NCBI RefSeq assembly: GCF_002159835.1 | Contig: NZ_NFJL01000001.1 | Coordinates: 62,001 to 126,000 of the forward strand | Reading direction: 5' to 3' | Source: Blautia sp. An249 | GTDB lineage: Bacteria > Bacillota > Clostridia > Lachnospirales > Lachnospiraceae | Length of the DNA: 64,000 bases | Part shown: in pieces, positions 55,594-64,000 of the stretch | Numbering within the stretch: position 1 is the first letter of the stretch | Layout: the number at the start of each line of letters is the position of its first letter | The notes under the pieces: generated by a model | Database searches by the model: none | Seen by the model: only the letters and a program-made list of their open reading frames with translations | What the model was told of the DNA's origin: nothing | Program-made: the position numbers and the translations under genes

Positions 55594-57984
55594 ATGAAGA
55601 AGGGAAAAAGAGGATTCCGTTTAAGATGGAAGGGACTTACAGGGAAGAAGAAAGCGTTTCTTATTCTGCTGTTAGCGGCAGTGGCAGGAGCAGCAGGATT
55701 CGGAGGATGGATGCTGAAAAAAGGCAGACAGACGCTGCCCCGGATGGAAATGTCCGCCACTCAGGTGCAGGCAAAGAGAGAAACACTTTCCAACAGCATT
55801 GTGGGAACCGGAAATCTGGAGACAGATACGGGAGAATCAGTAAAGATTCCATCGGGAATTGTGATTGATGAAATTCAGGTGGAGGCAGGAGACTCTGTGA
55901 AAAAAGGCACCGTACTTGCAACGGTGGATCAGGCTTCTCTTTTGGGGACCATAGAAGAAATACAGACAGAGATCCAGTCTCTGGACAGCCAGATTCAGGA
56001 AAGTAAAGAAGAAACAGAAACAGAATCCGTTTCTGCCGAAGTAGGGGGAAGAATCAAGCGGATTTACATGGAAGAGGGAAGCGATTTAAAAGAGGTTATG
56101 ATTGCCAATGGCGCAGTCATGCTCCTTTCCTGTGACGGGAAAATGGGGGTTACTCTGGAAACAGACGTCGCTATAGAAAAAGGAGATACAGTAACCGTAA
56201 CCCTTTCCGGAGGAAATTCTGTAACCGGAACCATTGAGAGTGTAACCGGCACAAAGGTAACAGTCACCTGTACAGACAGCGGAGTAGGGATGGATGATAC
56301 TGCCGCCGTGACGGCATCTGACGGAACCGTCCTTGGAACAGGCGCCACCTATATTCATCAGTCTCTTGCCCTTACAGCCACAGGAGGGACGGTGGAAGAG
56401 ATCGCAGTATCGGAAGATCAGGCGGTGGAGGCGGGGGATACCCTGTATACACTGACCAGTGATTCGTTATCGGCTCAATACCAGGAGCAGATAGAACAGA
56501 GGGAAGCCCTGGCCCAGACCCTTCAGAAGCTGTTGGAAATCTCCGAAACAGGGACTATTACGTCTGAACAGGAAGGTACCATAGAAGAAATTTATATCTC
56601 TGATTCCCAGGAGGAAAGCACAGGGGGAAGCAGCAGTTCCGCCGCAGGAGGGACTGCCCAGGCCGCCGCCATGTCATATAAGCAAAACAATGTCTCCGGC
56701 AGTGGAAGTTCTTTGATGTTGTGCAGCGTTTCGAATATTACCGAAGACGGGGAGACAGAGGATTCAGAAGAAGAGATTACGGATACAAAGGAAGAAGAGA
56801 CGAAACTGCAGTTCTCCCTTGTAAGCAGCGGTTTCAGCCAGGCGAATCAGGCTGTGCTGGAGACGCCGGCAACGGGAGGAACGCCCCAGACAACCGTAAA
56901 TGCACAGGACGGAAGTTATACGGGAAAGGCAGAATGGGATCCCAAAGACAGCGTCTTTCAGGAAGATACTATCTATCAGGCTTCGGTAACTTTGTATGCA
57001 GGAGAGGGATTCTGCTTTGGAAGCGACAGCATTCAGGGAATTTCAACAGGGATTCTCTCAGGAATCTCTGTATCTGAAGATCGTCATACCCTGTATTTCC
57101 AGGTGACATATCCGGCAACAGATAAGGAAGAACAGAAAGAAACTCAAATGGAAAGCCAGGAAAAAGAGCAGGAAGAGGAAGAACAGGGTAACAGCAATCA
57201 GCCGGAAGAACAGAGTACGGATAATTTACAGAATACAGATACCGGACAGGAACAGCAGGCGGCGGAGACAGGGACACAAAATCAGGAAAGCCAGACGGTG
57301 CAGGATACCCAGGAGACAGAAAACAAAGCAGAGAGTACTTCCGGAGAGTATGATAATACAGAGATTACAGCGTTTACGATTGCTTCAGAAGAAACCATGA
57401 TTTTATCTGTCAACGTAGATGAACTGGACATTAATTCCGTGGAGACAGGACAGAAGGCAGAGGTTACCATGGACGCCATTGAGGACGAAACCTTTGAGGG
57501 AACTGTGACTAAAGTGGGAAACACAGCCAGCGCCAGTTCCGGAGTGGCCAAATATACGGTGGAAATCCGCATCTCGAAGGAAGAGCAGATGAAGGCGGGG
57601 ATGAATGCCTCTGCCACCATCGTGGTAGAGGAAAAAGAAAATGTGGTGACGATTCCTGTGGACGCCCTGCAGGAAAGAGGCAATGAAACCTTTGTCTATA
57701 CCAAACAGGATGAAGAGGGAAATCTCACAGGAGAGCAAATGGTGACCACAGGTCTTTCAGACGGAGAAACTGTGGAGATTACGGAGGGACTGTCAGAAGG
57801 AGATACCGTTTATTATCAGAAACAGGGTCAGGATTTGGGAACCGACGGAGAAGAGATGCAGTTCCCACAGGATATGGGAGGAGAATTTCCTTCTATGGAT
57901 GATATGCCCCAGGGAGGACCTCAGGGAGGCGGCGCCATGGGAGGCGGAAGCAGCCAGATGCCGGGCGGCTCAGGCCAGAGATAA
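55594..57984 (+). CDS. MacA/YknX-like efflux adaptor (membrane fusion protein)
   Basis: A 796-residue adaptor, about twice the YknX length. N-terminal membrane anchor (AFLILLLAAVAGAAGFGGW), first barrel-sandwich half (VIDEIQVEAGDSVKKGTVLATVD), a short coiled hairpin and a second lipoyl-like half (GGTVEEIAVSEDQAVEAGDTLYTLTSD). A Glu/Gln/Thr-rich insert follows at about 505-595, then the beta-barrel and membrane-proximal domains (LSVNVDELDINSVETGQKAEVTMD, VVTIPVDALQERGNETFVYT) and a Gly/Met/Pro-rich tail like the linker of the upstream lipoprotein. It connects the permease to an extracellular partner. Confidence 0.8.
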   Translation: MKKGKRGFRLRWKGLTGKKKAFLILLLAAVAGAAGFGGWMLKKGRQTLPRMEMSATQVQAKRETLSNSIVGTGNLETDTGESVKIPSGIVIDEIQVEAGDSVKKGTVLATVDQASLLGTIEEIQTEIQSLDSQIQESKEETETESVSAEVGGRIKRIYMEEGSDLKEVMIANGAVMLLSCDGKMGVTLETDVAIEKGDTVTVTLSGGNSVTGTIESVTGTKVTVTCTDSGVGMDDTAAVTASDGTVLGTGATYIHQSLALTATGGTVEEIAVSEDQAVEAGDTLYTLTSDSLSAQYQEQIEQREALAQTLQKLLEISETGTITSEQEGTIEEIYISDSQEESTGGSSSSAAGGTAQAAAMSYKQNNVSGSGSSLMLCSVSNITEDGETEDSEEEITDTKEEETKLQFSLVSSGFSQANQAVLETPATGGTPQTTVNAQDGSYTGKAEWDPKDSVFQEDTIYQASVTLYAGEGFCFGSDSIQGISTGILSGISVSEDRHTLYFQVTYPATDKEEQKETQMESQEKEQEEEEQGNSNQPEEQSTDNLQNTDTGQEQQAAETGTQNQESQTVQDTQETENKAESTSGEYDNTEITAFTIASEETMILSVNVDELDINSVETGQKAEVTMDAIEDETFEGTVTKVGNTASASSGVAKYTVEIRISKEEQMKAGMNASATIVVEEKENVVTIPVDALQERGNETFVYTKQDEEGNLTGEQMVTTGLSDGETVEITEGLSEGDTVYYQKQGQDLGTDGEEMQFPQDMGGEFPSMDDMPQGGPQGGGAMGGGSSQMPGGSGQR

Positions 57985-58002
57985 AAGGCGGGAGGATACA
58001 GA

Positions 58003-59220
58003 ATGTTTTTTCAATCATGCAAAATGGCCTGGTCGGCAATCGGGGCCAATAAAATGCGTACCTTTCTTACCATGCTGGGAATTATCATCGGTGTAGCCTC
58101 CTTGATTGTGCTGGTTTCCATCACGGAAGGAGCTACGACTTCTGTTTCAGAACAGATTTCAGACATTGGATCCAATTATTTAACGGTATCCGTCAGTGAT
58201 GATAAAGAGAATCCCCTGCGGCTCAGTGAATTTACAAGTATGCTTCAGGATGATGCCTTTTCGGCATCCTCTCCTGCCGCCATGACAAGCGTAACGGCAA
58301 AAAGCGGCTATACAGACGAAACCATGAGGCTGACCGGGGTAACCGGAGGGTACTTTCAGATTATGGATTCTCAATTGGCGTACGGACGTTTTCTGAAACA
58401 GACAGATGTGGAGAATCATTCGTATGTGGTTGTGATAACTGCAGATACTGCCACGGAATTCTTCGGACATGAAAATGCGGCAGGAGAGACACTGACTCTG
58501 GACGGAAGAAAATTTCTGGTGGCAGGGGTGCTTTCCGGGGAAGATTCGGATACCCTTTCCTCCATGGGAGGAAGTCAGGGAGACAGCACAGAAAATACAT
58601 CCGTTACCTTAGAAGGGTACATTCCCTATTCTACCATGACCAGAATTGCAGATAATGTGCTGGATATAACCCAGTTCTATGTTTCTTCCGCCGATGAGAA
58701 TTCCATGGAAAAGGCAGAGCAGACTCTGGAAACCATACTTTTAGAGCGGTTTGAAAACGAGGAAGATGCGTTTTCCATTGTGGATCAGTCTCAGGTGATG
58801 GAGGCCATGGAGAATGTGGATCATACCATGTCCCTGATGCTGGGCGGAATTGCGGCTATCTCTCTGCTGGTGGGCGGAATCGGCATTATGAATATTATGA
58901 TGGTATCCGTTACCGAGAGAACCCGGGAGATAGGAATACGAAAAGCCATTGGGGCAAAGCGGGGAAGTATTTTATCCCAGTTTCTCATTGAAGCGTTTCT
59001 GGTAAGTATCCTGGGATGCGCGGCAGGAATCGGAATCTCCTGGGTCATATTAAAGGCGGCGGAATTTTTTATGGACGGTTCCATGGAATTTCAGATGTCC
59101 ATGGAGGTGGTGGGGATTGCCGTGGCTTTCTCCAGTGTAACCGGGATTTTATTTGGTTTATACCCTGCCAGCCTGGCAGCCGGAAAACGGCCCATAGATG
59201 CCCTGCGCCATACTACCTGA
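58003..59220 (+). CDS. MacB/YknZ-like ABC permease (FtsX fold)
   Basis: A 405-residue permease: first helix (FLTMLGIIIGVASLIVLVSITEG), a large MacB-type extracytoplasmic domain (about 45-275), and three C-terminal helices with GGIGIMNIMMVSVTERTREIGIRKAIGAKRGSIL and FGLYPASLAAGKRPIDALRH. It has no nucleotide-binding domain and no YknY-type ATPase gene is adjacent (19 bases separate it from the adaptor). It probably borrows an ATPase encoded elsewhere. Confidence 0.85.
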   Translation: MFFQSCKMAWSAIGANKMRTFLTMLGIIIGVASLIVLVSITEGATTSVSEQISDIGSNYLTVSVSDDKENPLRLSEFTSMLQDDAFSASSPAAMTSVTAKSGYTDETMRLTGVTGGYFQIMDSQLAYGRFLKQTDVENHSYVVVITADTATEFFGHENAAGETLTLDGRKFLVAGVLSGEDSDTLSSMGGSQGDSTENTSVTLEGYIPYSTMTRIADNVLDITQFYVSSADENSMEKAEQTLETILLERFENEEDAFSIVDQSQVMEAMENVDHTMSLMLGGIAAISLLVGGIGIMNIMMVSVTERTREIGIRKAIGAKRGSILSQFLIEAFLVSILGCAAGIGISWVILKAAEFFMDGSMEFQMSMEVVGIAVAFSSVTGILFGLYPASLAAGKRPIDALRHTT

Positions 59221-59265
59221 TTTTATGTTATAATTAAGAAACAGTAAAAGAAGGAGGGAAGAGAA

Positions 59266-59949
59266 ATGCGGCTTCTGCTGGCAGAAGATGAAAAGGAAAT
59301 GGCCGATGCCCTGGAGGCAGTTTTAAAACATAACCGCTATTTAGTGGATACGGTTTCTAATGGAACCGACGCCTATGACTGGATAAGAAATACGGATTAT
59401 GACGGAGTGATTCTGGATATTATGATGCCGCAGATGAGCGGACTGGAAGTACTGGAGCGCATCCGCAGGGAAGGGAATCCCGTTCCGGTGCTGCTTCTTA
59501 CGGCGAAATCGGAGGTAGACGATAAGGTACAGGGACTGGATCTGGGAGCCGATGATTATCTGACAAAACCCTTTGCTATGAAGGAACTTCTGGCCAGAAT
59601 CCGTGCCATGACCAGAAGAAAACCACAGATAACGGCTAATTTGCTGCAGATTGGAGAGCTTGTTTTAAACAGGGAGACCTTTCAGTTAGAGTATAAAAAC
59701 AAATCCCTCTATCTGGGAAAGAAAGAATATCAGATGATGGAACTGTTTATGGAAAATCCGGGAATGTTCATTTCTCAGGAACAGATTTTCTCCAGGATCT
59801 GGGGATATAATTCGGAGACCAACAGTCAGGTGGTCTGGGTCAATATTTCTTATCTGCGAAAAAAGATTGCGGATCTGCAGGCGCCCTTTGTTATCAAAGC
59901 GCTGAGAGGAACCGGATACCGTCTGGAGGAACAGGAATATGGGACATAA
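59266..59949 (+). CDS. OmpR-family response regulator
   Basis: A 227-residue regulator: receiver with LLAEDEKEMADAL, phospho-Asp in DGVILDIMMPQMSGLEVL (about residue 51), Lys in LTKPFAMKELLARI, and a winged helix (LGKKEYQMMELFMENPGMFISQEQIFSRIWGYNSETNSQVVWVNISYLRKKI). It overlaps the kinase gene by 11 bases. It probably activates the operon through the TTTAAnGTT repeats at 53561. Confidence 0.9.
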   Translation: MRLLLAEDEKEMADALEAVLKHNRYLVDTVSNGTDAYDWIRNTDYDGVILDIMMPQMSGLEVLERIRREGNPVPVLLLTAKSEVDDKVQGLDLGADDYLTKPFAMKELLARIRAMTRRKPQITANLLQIGELVLNRETFQLEYKNKSLYLGKKEYQMMELFMENPGMFISQEQIFSRIWGYNSETNSQVVWVNISYLRKKIADLQAPFVIKALRGTGYRLEEQEYGT

Positions 59950-61204
59950 ACTGCAGAAACGGTTTATTTTTATAACTATGCTCTCTCTTCTGGCGGTACT
60001 GATACTGGTAGAGGGAACCATTAACGGAATGAATATCTATCAGAATATCCAGAAATCTGAGACATTGCTGAAGATGCTCTCAGATAACGAAGGAAAATTC
60101 CCGGAAGAAACGGGAAGGCCAAAGCAGGATGAGGAAAAGATGCAAAGAGAGGCAAGGGAGGAAGGGATGCCTCTGTTTCGTTTTTCTCCCTCCAGGGAGA
60201 CTCCTTTTGAAACCAGATATTTTTCTGTGAAAGTGTCCCAGGAGGAATATCAGGCAGACGTAAGTCATATTGCTTCCGTTTCAGAAGAGGAAGCTGTAAC
60301 CTACGTAAAAGAGTTGTTGGAGAAGGGAAAGACCACAGGGTATTATAAGACATACCGTTACCGGATAACAGAGACAGAAGAGGGATGTCTGGCCGTCTTT
60401 GTGGACTGTCGCAATGATTTGAATATGATTCGGAATTTTGCCTTTACATCAATTTTAGTGGGGATTCTGTGTATCCTTCTGGTGCTGGTTCTGGTTACAG
60501 CTCTTTCCGGAAAAGCGATTTATCCGGTGCTGGAAAGTATAGAGAAACAAAAGCAGTTTATAACAGATGCGGGACATGAGCTGAAGACTCCCCTGGCTAT
60601 TATTTCGGCAGATGTGGAAGTGATAGAGATGAACGGAGGAGAGAATCAGTGGACGAAAAGTATTCATAATCAGACTGACAGGATGGGAAATCTGATAAAA
60701 AATCTGCTGACTCTCTCCAAATTGGAAGAAATGCAGGATGCAGCCGTGACGGAAGAATTTAACTATGGGCAGAAAGTTCTTCAGCTTATTCAGAACTTTG
60801 AGATTCTGATGGAAGGGAAAGAAATCCGGCTTCATACGATGATTGAAGATGAGCTGAAAGTAAAAGGAAACCCGGAAGAACTATGTCAGGCAGTATCCAT
60901 TTTACTGGATAATGCAGTTAAGTATACGCCCCATTCAGGGGAAATTTATATTTCCCTGGGAAGAACAGGAAAGTATGCTTCTTTTCAGATTTATAATACC
61001 TGCGACAGGATTCCGGAAGGAGATCTGGACTGCCTGTTTGACCGTTTCTACCGGGGAGATTCTTCCCGTTCCAGGAAGACAGGGGGGTACGGAATCGGCT
61101 TATCTGTAGCCAGGGCGATTGTAAAAAAACATCATGGAACGATTGGCGCCAGTCGGGAAGAAGGCGGAATTCAGTTTCAGATGCAGATTCCGGCAAAACG
61201 GTAA
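59939..61204 (+). CDS. two-component sensor histidine kinase
   Basis: A 421-residue kinase: two membrane helices (about 8-28 and 163-185) flanking a 130-residue outside domain, HisKA with AGHELKTPLAIISADVE (about residue 214), and HATPase_c with ILLDNAVKYTPH and GGYGIGLSVARAIVKKHHG. No HAMP domain is evident. Last gene of the envelope operon, followed by a terminator. Confidence 0.9.
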   Translation: MGHKLQKRFIFITMLSLLAVLILVEGTINGMNIYQNIQKSETLLKMLSDNEGKFPEETGRPKQDEEKMQREAREEGMPLFRFSPSRETPFETRYFSVKVSQEEYQADVSHIASVSEEEAVTYVKELLEKGKTTGYYKTYRYRITETEEGCLAVFVDCRNDLNMIRNFAFTSILVGILCILLVLVLVTALSGKAIYPVLESIEKQKQFITDAGHELKTPLAIISADVEVIEMNGGENQWTKSIHNQTDRMGNLIKNLLTLSKLEEMQDAAVTEEFNYGQKVLQLIQNFEILMEGKEIRLHTMIEDELKVKGNPEELCQAVSILLDNAVKYTPHSGEIYISLGRTGKYASFQIYNTCDRIPEGDLDCLFDRFYRGDSSRSRKTGGYGIGLSVARAIVKKHHGTIGASREEGGIQFQMQIPAKR

Positions 61205-61214
61205 AAGGAAGGGA

Positions 61215-61253
61215 AAATACGACCAATGAATAACACATTGGCCGTATTTTTTT
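61215..61253 (+). terminator. terminator of the envelope operon
   Basis: AATACG and CCAATG pair with CATTGG and CGTATT around a mismatch, 7-base loop, then TTTTTTT. Confidence 0.8.
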
Positions 61254-61501
61254 GCGCAATTGGAAAAAAATGAAAGTATATGAAATTGTTATATAGTTAT
61301 CAATTCTTACGAAGTGGTTTCGGAGAACGGGAATCTCGAAAGAATCTGGAACTATTTGAAACTGAAATTTTGGTGAATTGTATAAAATACACATTATAAT
61401 CCTAGATATAACCATGAAAAATAGTCAATATGCACAACAAATATTGAAAACAGAGATTTTCAAAGATTATAATGGTAGTAGAAAGACGAAGGGGATCAAA
61501 G

Positions 61502-62302
61502 ATGTTACTGGAAGATAGGAAAGAATACACACTTAAGTTACTGCAGAAAAAGTCTTCAGTTACAGTGTCTGAATTAAGTAAAATTTTTCAGGTGTCTGAG
61601 GTAAGTGTCCGTAAGATGCTGATGAAGATGGAGGAAGACGGCCAGGTGAAACGAACCTGGGGCGGAGCCGTAAGCGTAGACAGTTCTCTTCGGGAGTATT
61701 CTCATTCAGAGAAAATTCCCAAATATCTGAAAGAAAAAATATCCATTGCAAAAGCGGCCTACGAATGTATTAATGACGGAGACGCCATCATTTTAGACTC
61801 CGGAACTACCACATTACAGTTGGCAAGATTAATAAAAAAAGGACATAAAAGGAAAATTATGGTGACCACAAACGCTGTCAATATTGCCATGGAACTGGCA
61901 GATGCGCCGGACATATCCGTGGTTCTGATTGGAGGAGAATTCCGTCATAAAATCCTTTCCTGCGTAGGGAATTTTGCAGAAGATATGGTGAATCAAATGT
62001 TCTATGACAAAGGCTTTGTAAGCGGAAATCATCTGTCCATTGAGCATGGATTCACCACTCCCAATATGGGAGAAGCCAATTTAAAACGAAGGATTATGCA
62101 ATCCTCCAAAGAGTCTTTTATTGTTATGGATCATTCCAAATTCGGCGATGATTCTCTGTGCCTGATTAGTCCCATTAAGGAAATTCAGGCCGTGATTACT
62201 GACTGGAGAGCGCCCCAGGGATTTCTGGAACAGCTCCGTATGCGGGATATAAGAGTTATCAGCGGGAATGAACCGTTAAATTACTGGAAGGAGACAATTT
62301 AA
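61502..62302 (+). CDS. DeoR-family regulator
   Basis: A 266-residue regulator: N-terminal helix-turn-helix (VTVSELSKIFQVSEVSVRKMLMKMEEDGQVKRTWGGAV) and a C-terminal phosphosugar sensor domain (DGDAIILDSGTTTLQLARLI, VTTNAVNIAMELAD, and MDHSKFG). It starts at ATG 61502 after AAGGGG; a longer in-frame start at 61472 is less likely. It precedes a sugar ABC importer and presumably regulates it. Confidence 0.85.
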   Translation: MLLEDRKEYTLKLLQKKSSVTVSELSKIFQVSEVSVRKMLMKMEEDGQVKRTWGGAVSVDSSLREYSHSEKIPKYLKEKISIAKAAYECINDGDAIILDSGTTTLQLARLIKKGHKRKIMVTTNAVNIAMELADAPDISVVLIGGEFRHKILSCVGNFAEDMVNQMFYDKGFVSGNHLSIEHGFTTPNMGEANLKRRIMQSSKESFIVMDHSKFGDDSLCLISPIKEIQAVITDWRAPQGFLEQLRMRDIRVISGNEPLNYWKETI

Positions 62303-62410
62303 ACAGGAATAGGATGAAAGTACCGGACATCTGAGAAGTTTTTACGCGCGCGGTTTTCAGACAGACGGTACTGCAGATAAAGCTAACAAAAAGTGAAGGA
62401 GGTATTCCAT

Positions 62411-63835
62411 ATGTTAAAGAAAAGAACGAAAAAGGCGATTGCCTGTATTATGGCGGTTTTGACAGTTGGTTCACTGGCAGGCTGCGGGCAGGGGGAGGAA
62501 AGTACGCAGAGTACATCAGATGCATCTGCAGATACAGGAGAATTCGACTGGAAGATGTGCGACGGACAGACCATTAATATTCTGTTTAACGAGCATCAGT
62601 ATGTGACTCCCATTATTGAGAAACTGGGCGAATTTGAAGATCTGACAGGAATTAAAGTCAATCATACCACCATTCCGGAGTCTAATTATTTTGATAAGGT
62701 TTCCACCCTTCTGAATGCCAAATCCGATGAACTGGATATTTTTATGACCGGGCCGTATCAGATCTGGGAATACGCCAAGGCAGGATATATGGAGGACTTA
62801 CAGCCTTATATTGATAATGCATCCAAGACATCGGAAGACTTTGATGTGGAAGATTTTTACCCTTCGATTTTAAACTCCGCCCGGTGGGACGGCGTAGAGG
62901 GACATGAGATGGGAGAAGGTTCCCTCTGGGGACTGCCCATGGGATTTGAATCTACCATTCTGGTGTACAATAAGCGGATTTTTGAAGAACATGGAATTGA
63001 AGAGCCTAAAACCCTGGAAGACGTATACGAAGCAGCAAAAGCGCTGCAGGGTCACAGCGGCGAGAACACCTATGGAATGGCTCTTCGGGGAGAACTGGGA
63101 TGGGGAACCATCATTACTTCCTATGAGACTATCTATTCCATGTGGGGAGCAAAGGATTTTGAGATTCAGGACGGAAAGCTGGTTTCCTGCGTGAACAGTC
63201 CGGAAGCAGTGGAAATGACAGACTGGTATGTGAAACTGATTCAGGATGGAGGAAGTCCCACCTGGGCCAGCGCCACCTGGTCCTCCTGCGGAGGAGAGCT
63301 GGGAGCGGGAACAGCGGCAATGATGATTGACGCCACCAATAATGTATTCTCTCAGACCATTCCGGAAAATGCAGCCGAGGCGGAGAATCTGGTGACCATT
63401 CCCATTCCTCTTCCGGAAGGAAAAACAGAAGACGACAGGGTAGCGCAGCTTTACACCTGGTCCCTGGCTATGAACAGTGCATCTTCCCATAAGGATGCCG
63501 CCTGGCTGTTCCTTCAGTACTTCTCCGGAAAAGAGTACCAGAACGAGGCTTCCGTCAGCGCCAAGATTGTAAACACACCGAGACAGTCCAGCTTCGAACA
63601 GGATTCCTATCAGGAACTTCTGAAGAATTCTGTGGGATTTGTGGATACCTTTGAAGCGACTGTAGATACCACGAAAATGTTATACATACCGGAGAGCTAT
63701 TTCTTTGAAGTATCCCAGACCTGGTGCCAGACGCTGCAGGATCTGGTAGAAGGTAAGTACAGTTCCACCCAGGAAGGCATGGATGATTTAAAAGAAAAGC
63801 TGGACGAAATTGTATCTCATGTAGACGTGTCATAA
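62411..63835 (+). CDS. carbohydrate ABC importer substrate-binding lipoprotein
   Basis: A 474-residue extracellular binding protein (cluster CUT1 type): lipobox LAGC (Cys about 25), INILFNEHQYVTPIIEKLGEFEDLTGIKVN, LWGLPMGFESTILVYNKRIFEEHGIEEPKTLEDVYEAAKAL and YTWSLAMNSASSHKDAAWLFLQYFSG. The ATG at 62411 is preceded by AAGGAGG. It is followed by a permease gene cut by the window edge. Ligand not predictable. Confidence 0.9.
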   Translation: MLKKRTKKAIACIMAVLTVGSLAGCGQGEESTQSTSDASADTGEFDWKMCDGQTINILFNEHQYVTPIIEKLGEFEDLTGIKVNHTTIPESNYFDKVSTLLNAKSDELDIFMTGPYQIWEYAKAGYMEDLQPYIDNASKTSEDFDVEDFYPSILNSARWDGVEGHEMGEGSLWGLPMGFESTILVYNKRIFEEHGIEEPKTLEDVYEAAKALQGHSGENTYGMALRGELGWGTIITSYETIYSMWGAKDFEIQDGKLVSCVNSPEAVEMTDWYVKLIQDGGSPTWASATWSSCGGELGAGTAAMMIDATNNVFSQTIPENAAEAENLVTIPIPLPEGKTEDDRVAQLYTWSLAMNSASSHKDAAWLFLQYFSGKEYQNEASVSAKIVNTPRQSSFEQDSYQELLKNSVGFVDTFEATVDTTKMLYIPESYFFEVSQTWCQTLQDLVEGKYSSTQEGMDDLKEKLDEIVSHVDVS

Positions 63836-63865
63836 AGAAAGGACAAAAAGAATGGAGAGGGTAGT

Positions 63866-64000
63866 ATGGAGAAACAGCAGAAAAAACCTTTATACCTGAA
63901 GCTTCGGCCCTGGCTGATTTTAGCTCCTACACTGATTGTGACATTAGGGATTTTATATCCCTTTTGTCAGGCAATCTTCTATTCCTTTACGAATTTTTCC
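63866..64000 (+). CDS. carbohydrate ABC importer permease, N-terminal part (cut by window edge)
   Basis: Forty-five codons opening MEKQQKKPLYLKLRPWLILA and running into the first hydrophobic helix (PTLIVTLGILYPFCQAIFYSF), the usual start of MalF/UgpA-type permeases. It continues past the window. 30 bases after the binding-protein gene. Confidence 0.75.
   Translation, partial: MEKQQKKPLYLKLRPWLILAPTLIVTLGILYPFCQAIFYSFTNFS

Overview
The window reads as a chromosomal segment of a gut-type, low-GC Gram-positive anaerobe, most likely Lachnospiraceae (Blautia/Ruminococcus/Mediterraneibacter-like). This placement is an inference from strong AGGAGG ribosome sites, TTGACA/TATAAT promoters, radical-SAM and ferredoxin proteins, sugar PTS systems, LacI/TreR/LicT regulators and lipoprotein-rich operons. 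No rRNA, tRNA, CRISPR array or intact transposase was seen.

Layout. 1-4.1 kb: a TetR C-terminus, a flavoprotein, an aldo/keto reductase, a DUF362 lipoprotein, an ArsP-like permease and a convergent HxlR regulator. 4.1-10.8 kb is an accessory-looking stretch. It holds a decayed MATE C-terminus, a Fic protein with iterated operator repeats, a three-repeat Cys-rich peptide with a radical SAM maturase, a PNPOx-ferredoxin protein and a SirTM-class sirtuin. These are followed by a truncated RhuM gene, an esterase and a zinc-type macrodomain ADP-ribose hydrolase. 10.9-12.1 kb: flavodoxin and a compact type I toxin-antitoxin-like locus (31-residue holin-like toxin with a convergent RNA). 12.2-21.3 kb: GNAT, metallo-beta-lactamase-fold and CPBP proteins, MFS/MarR, a BlaR1/BlaI pair whose sensor starts at a non-canonical codon, Ogt, an RlmI-like methyltransferase, nitroreductase and NUDIX.

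21.3-32.4 kb is one large catabolic unit under a LacI regulator with three matching operators: a URO-D-family protein, an NCS2 nucleobase permease, a ribose-type ABC importer (ATPase, two permeases, binding protein), a YtcJ-like amidohydrolase and a LOR/SDH-domain enzyme. 32.4-37.1 kb is a LicT-antiterminated beta-glucoside PTS operon with two RAT/terminator switches. 37.1-42.5 kb: two small proteins, a sugar O-acetyltransferase, and a MarR-controlled heterodimeric ABC exporter. 42.5-42.9 kb is an array of hairpins. 42.9-47.4 kb is the TreR/TreP/TreC trehalose cluster.

47.4-53.5 kb: a PepSY lipoprotein, an arginase-fold protein, an XRE regulator, GNAT, a two-component system, uridine phosphorylase and cytidine deaminase. 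53.6-61.2 kb is a probable envelope-stress operon: a beta-helix lipoprotein with a coding minisatellite, a MacA/YknX-like adaptor, a MacB/YknZ-like permease with no adjacent ATPase, a response regulator and a sensor kinase. The window ends with a DeoR regulator and the start of a carbohydrate ABC importer (binding protein, partial permease).

The strongest candidates for an undescribed system are the peptide/radical SAM/PNPOx-ferredoxin/SirTM cluster with the nearby zinc macrodomain, and the toxin-antitoxin locus at 11.5-11.9 kb.
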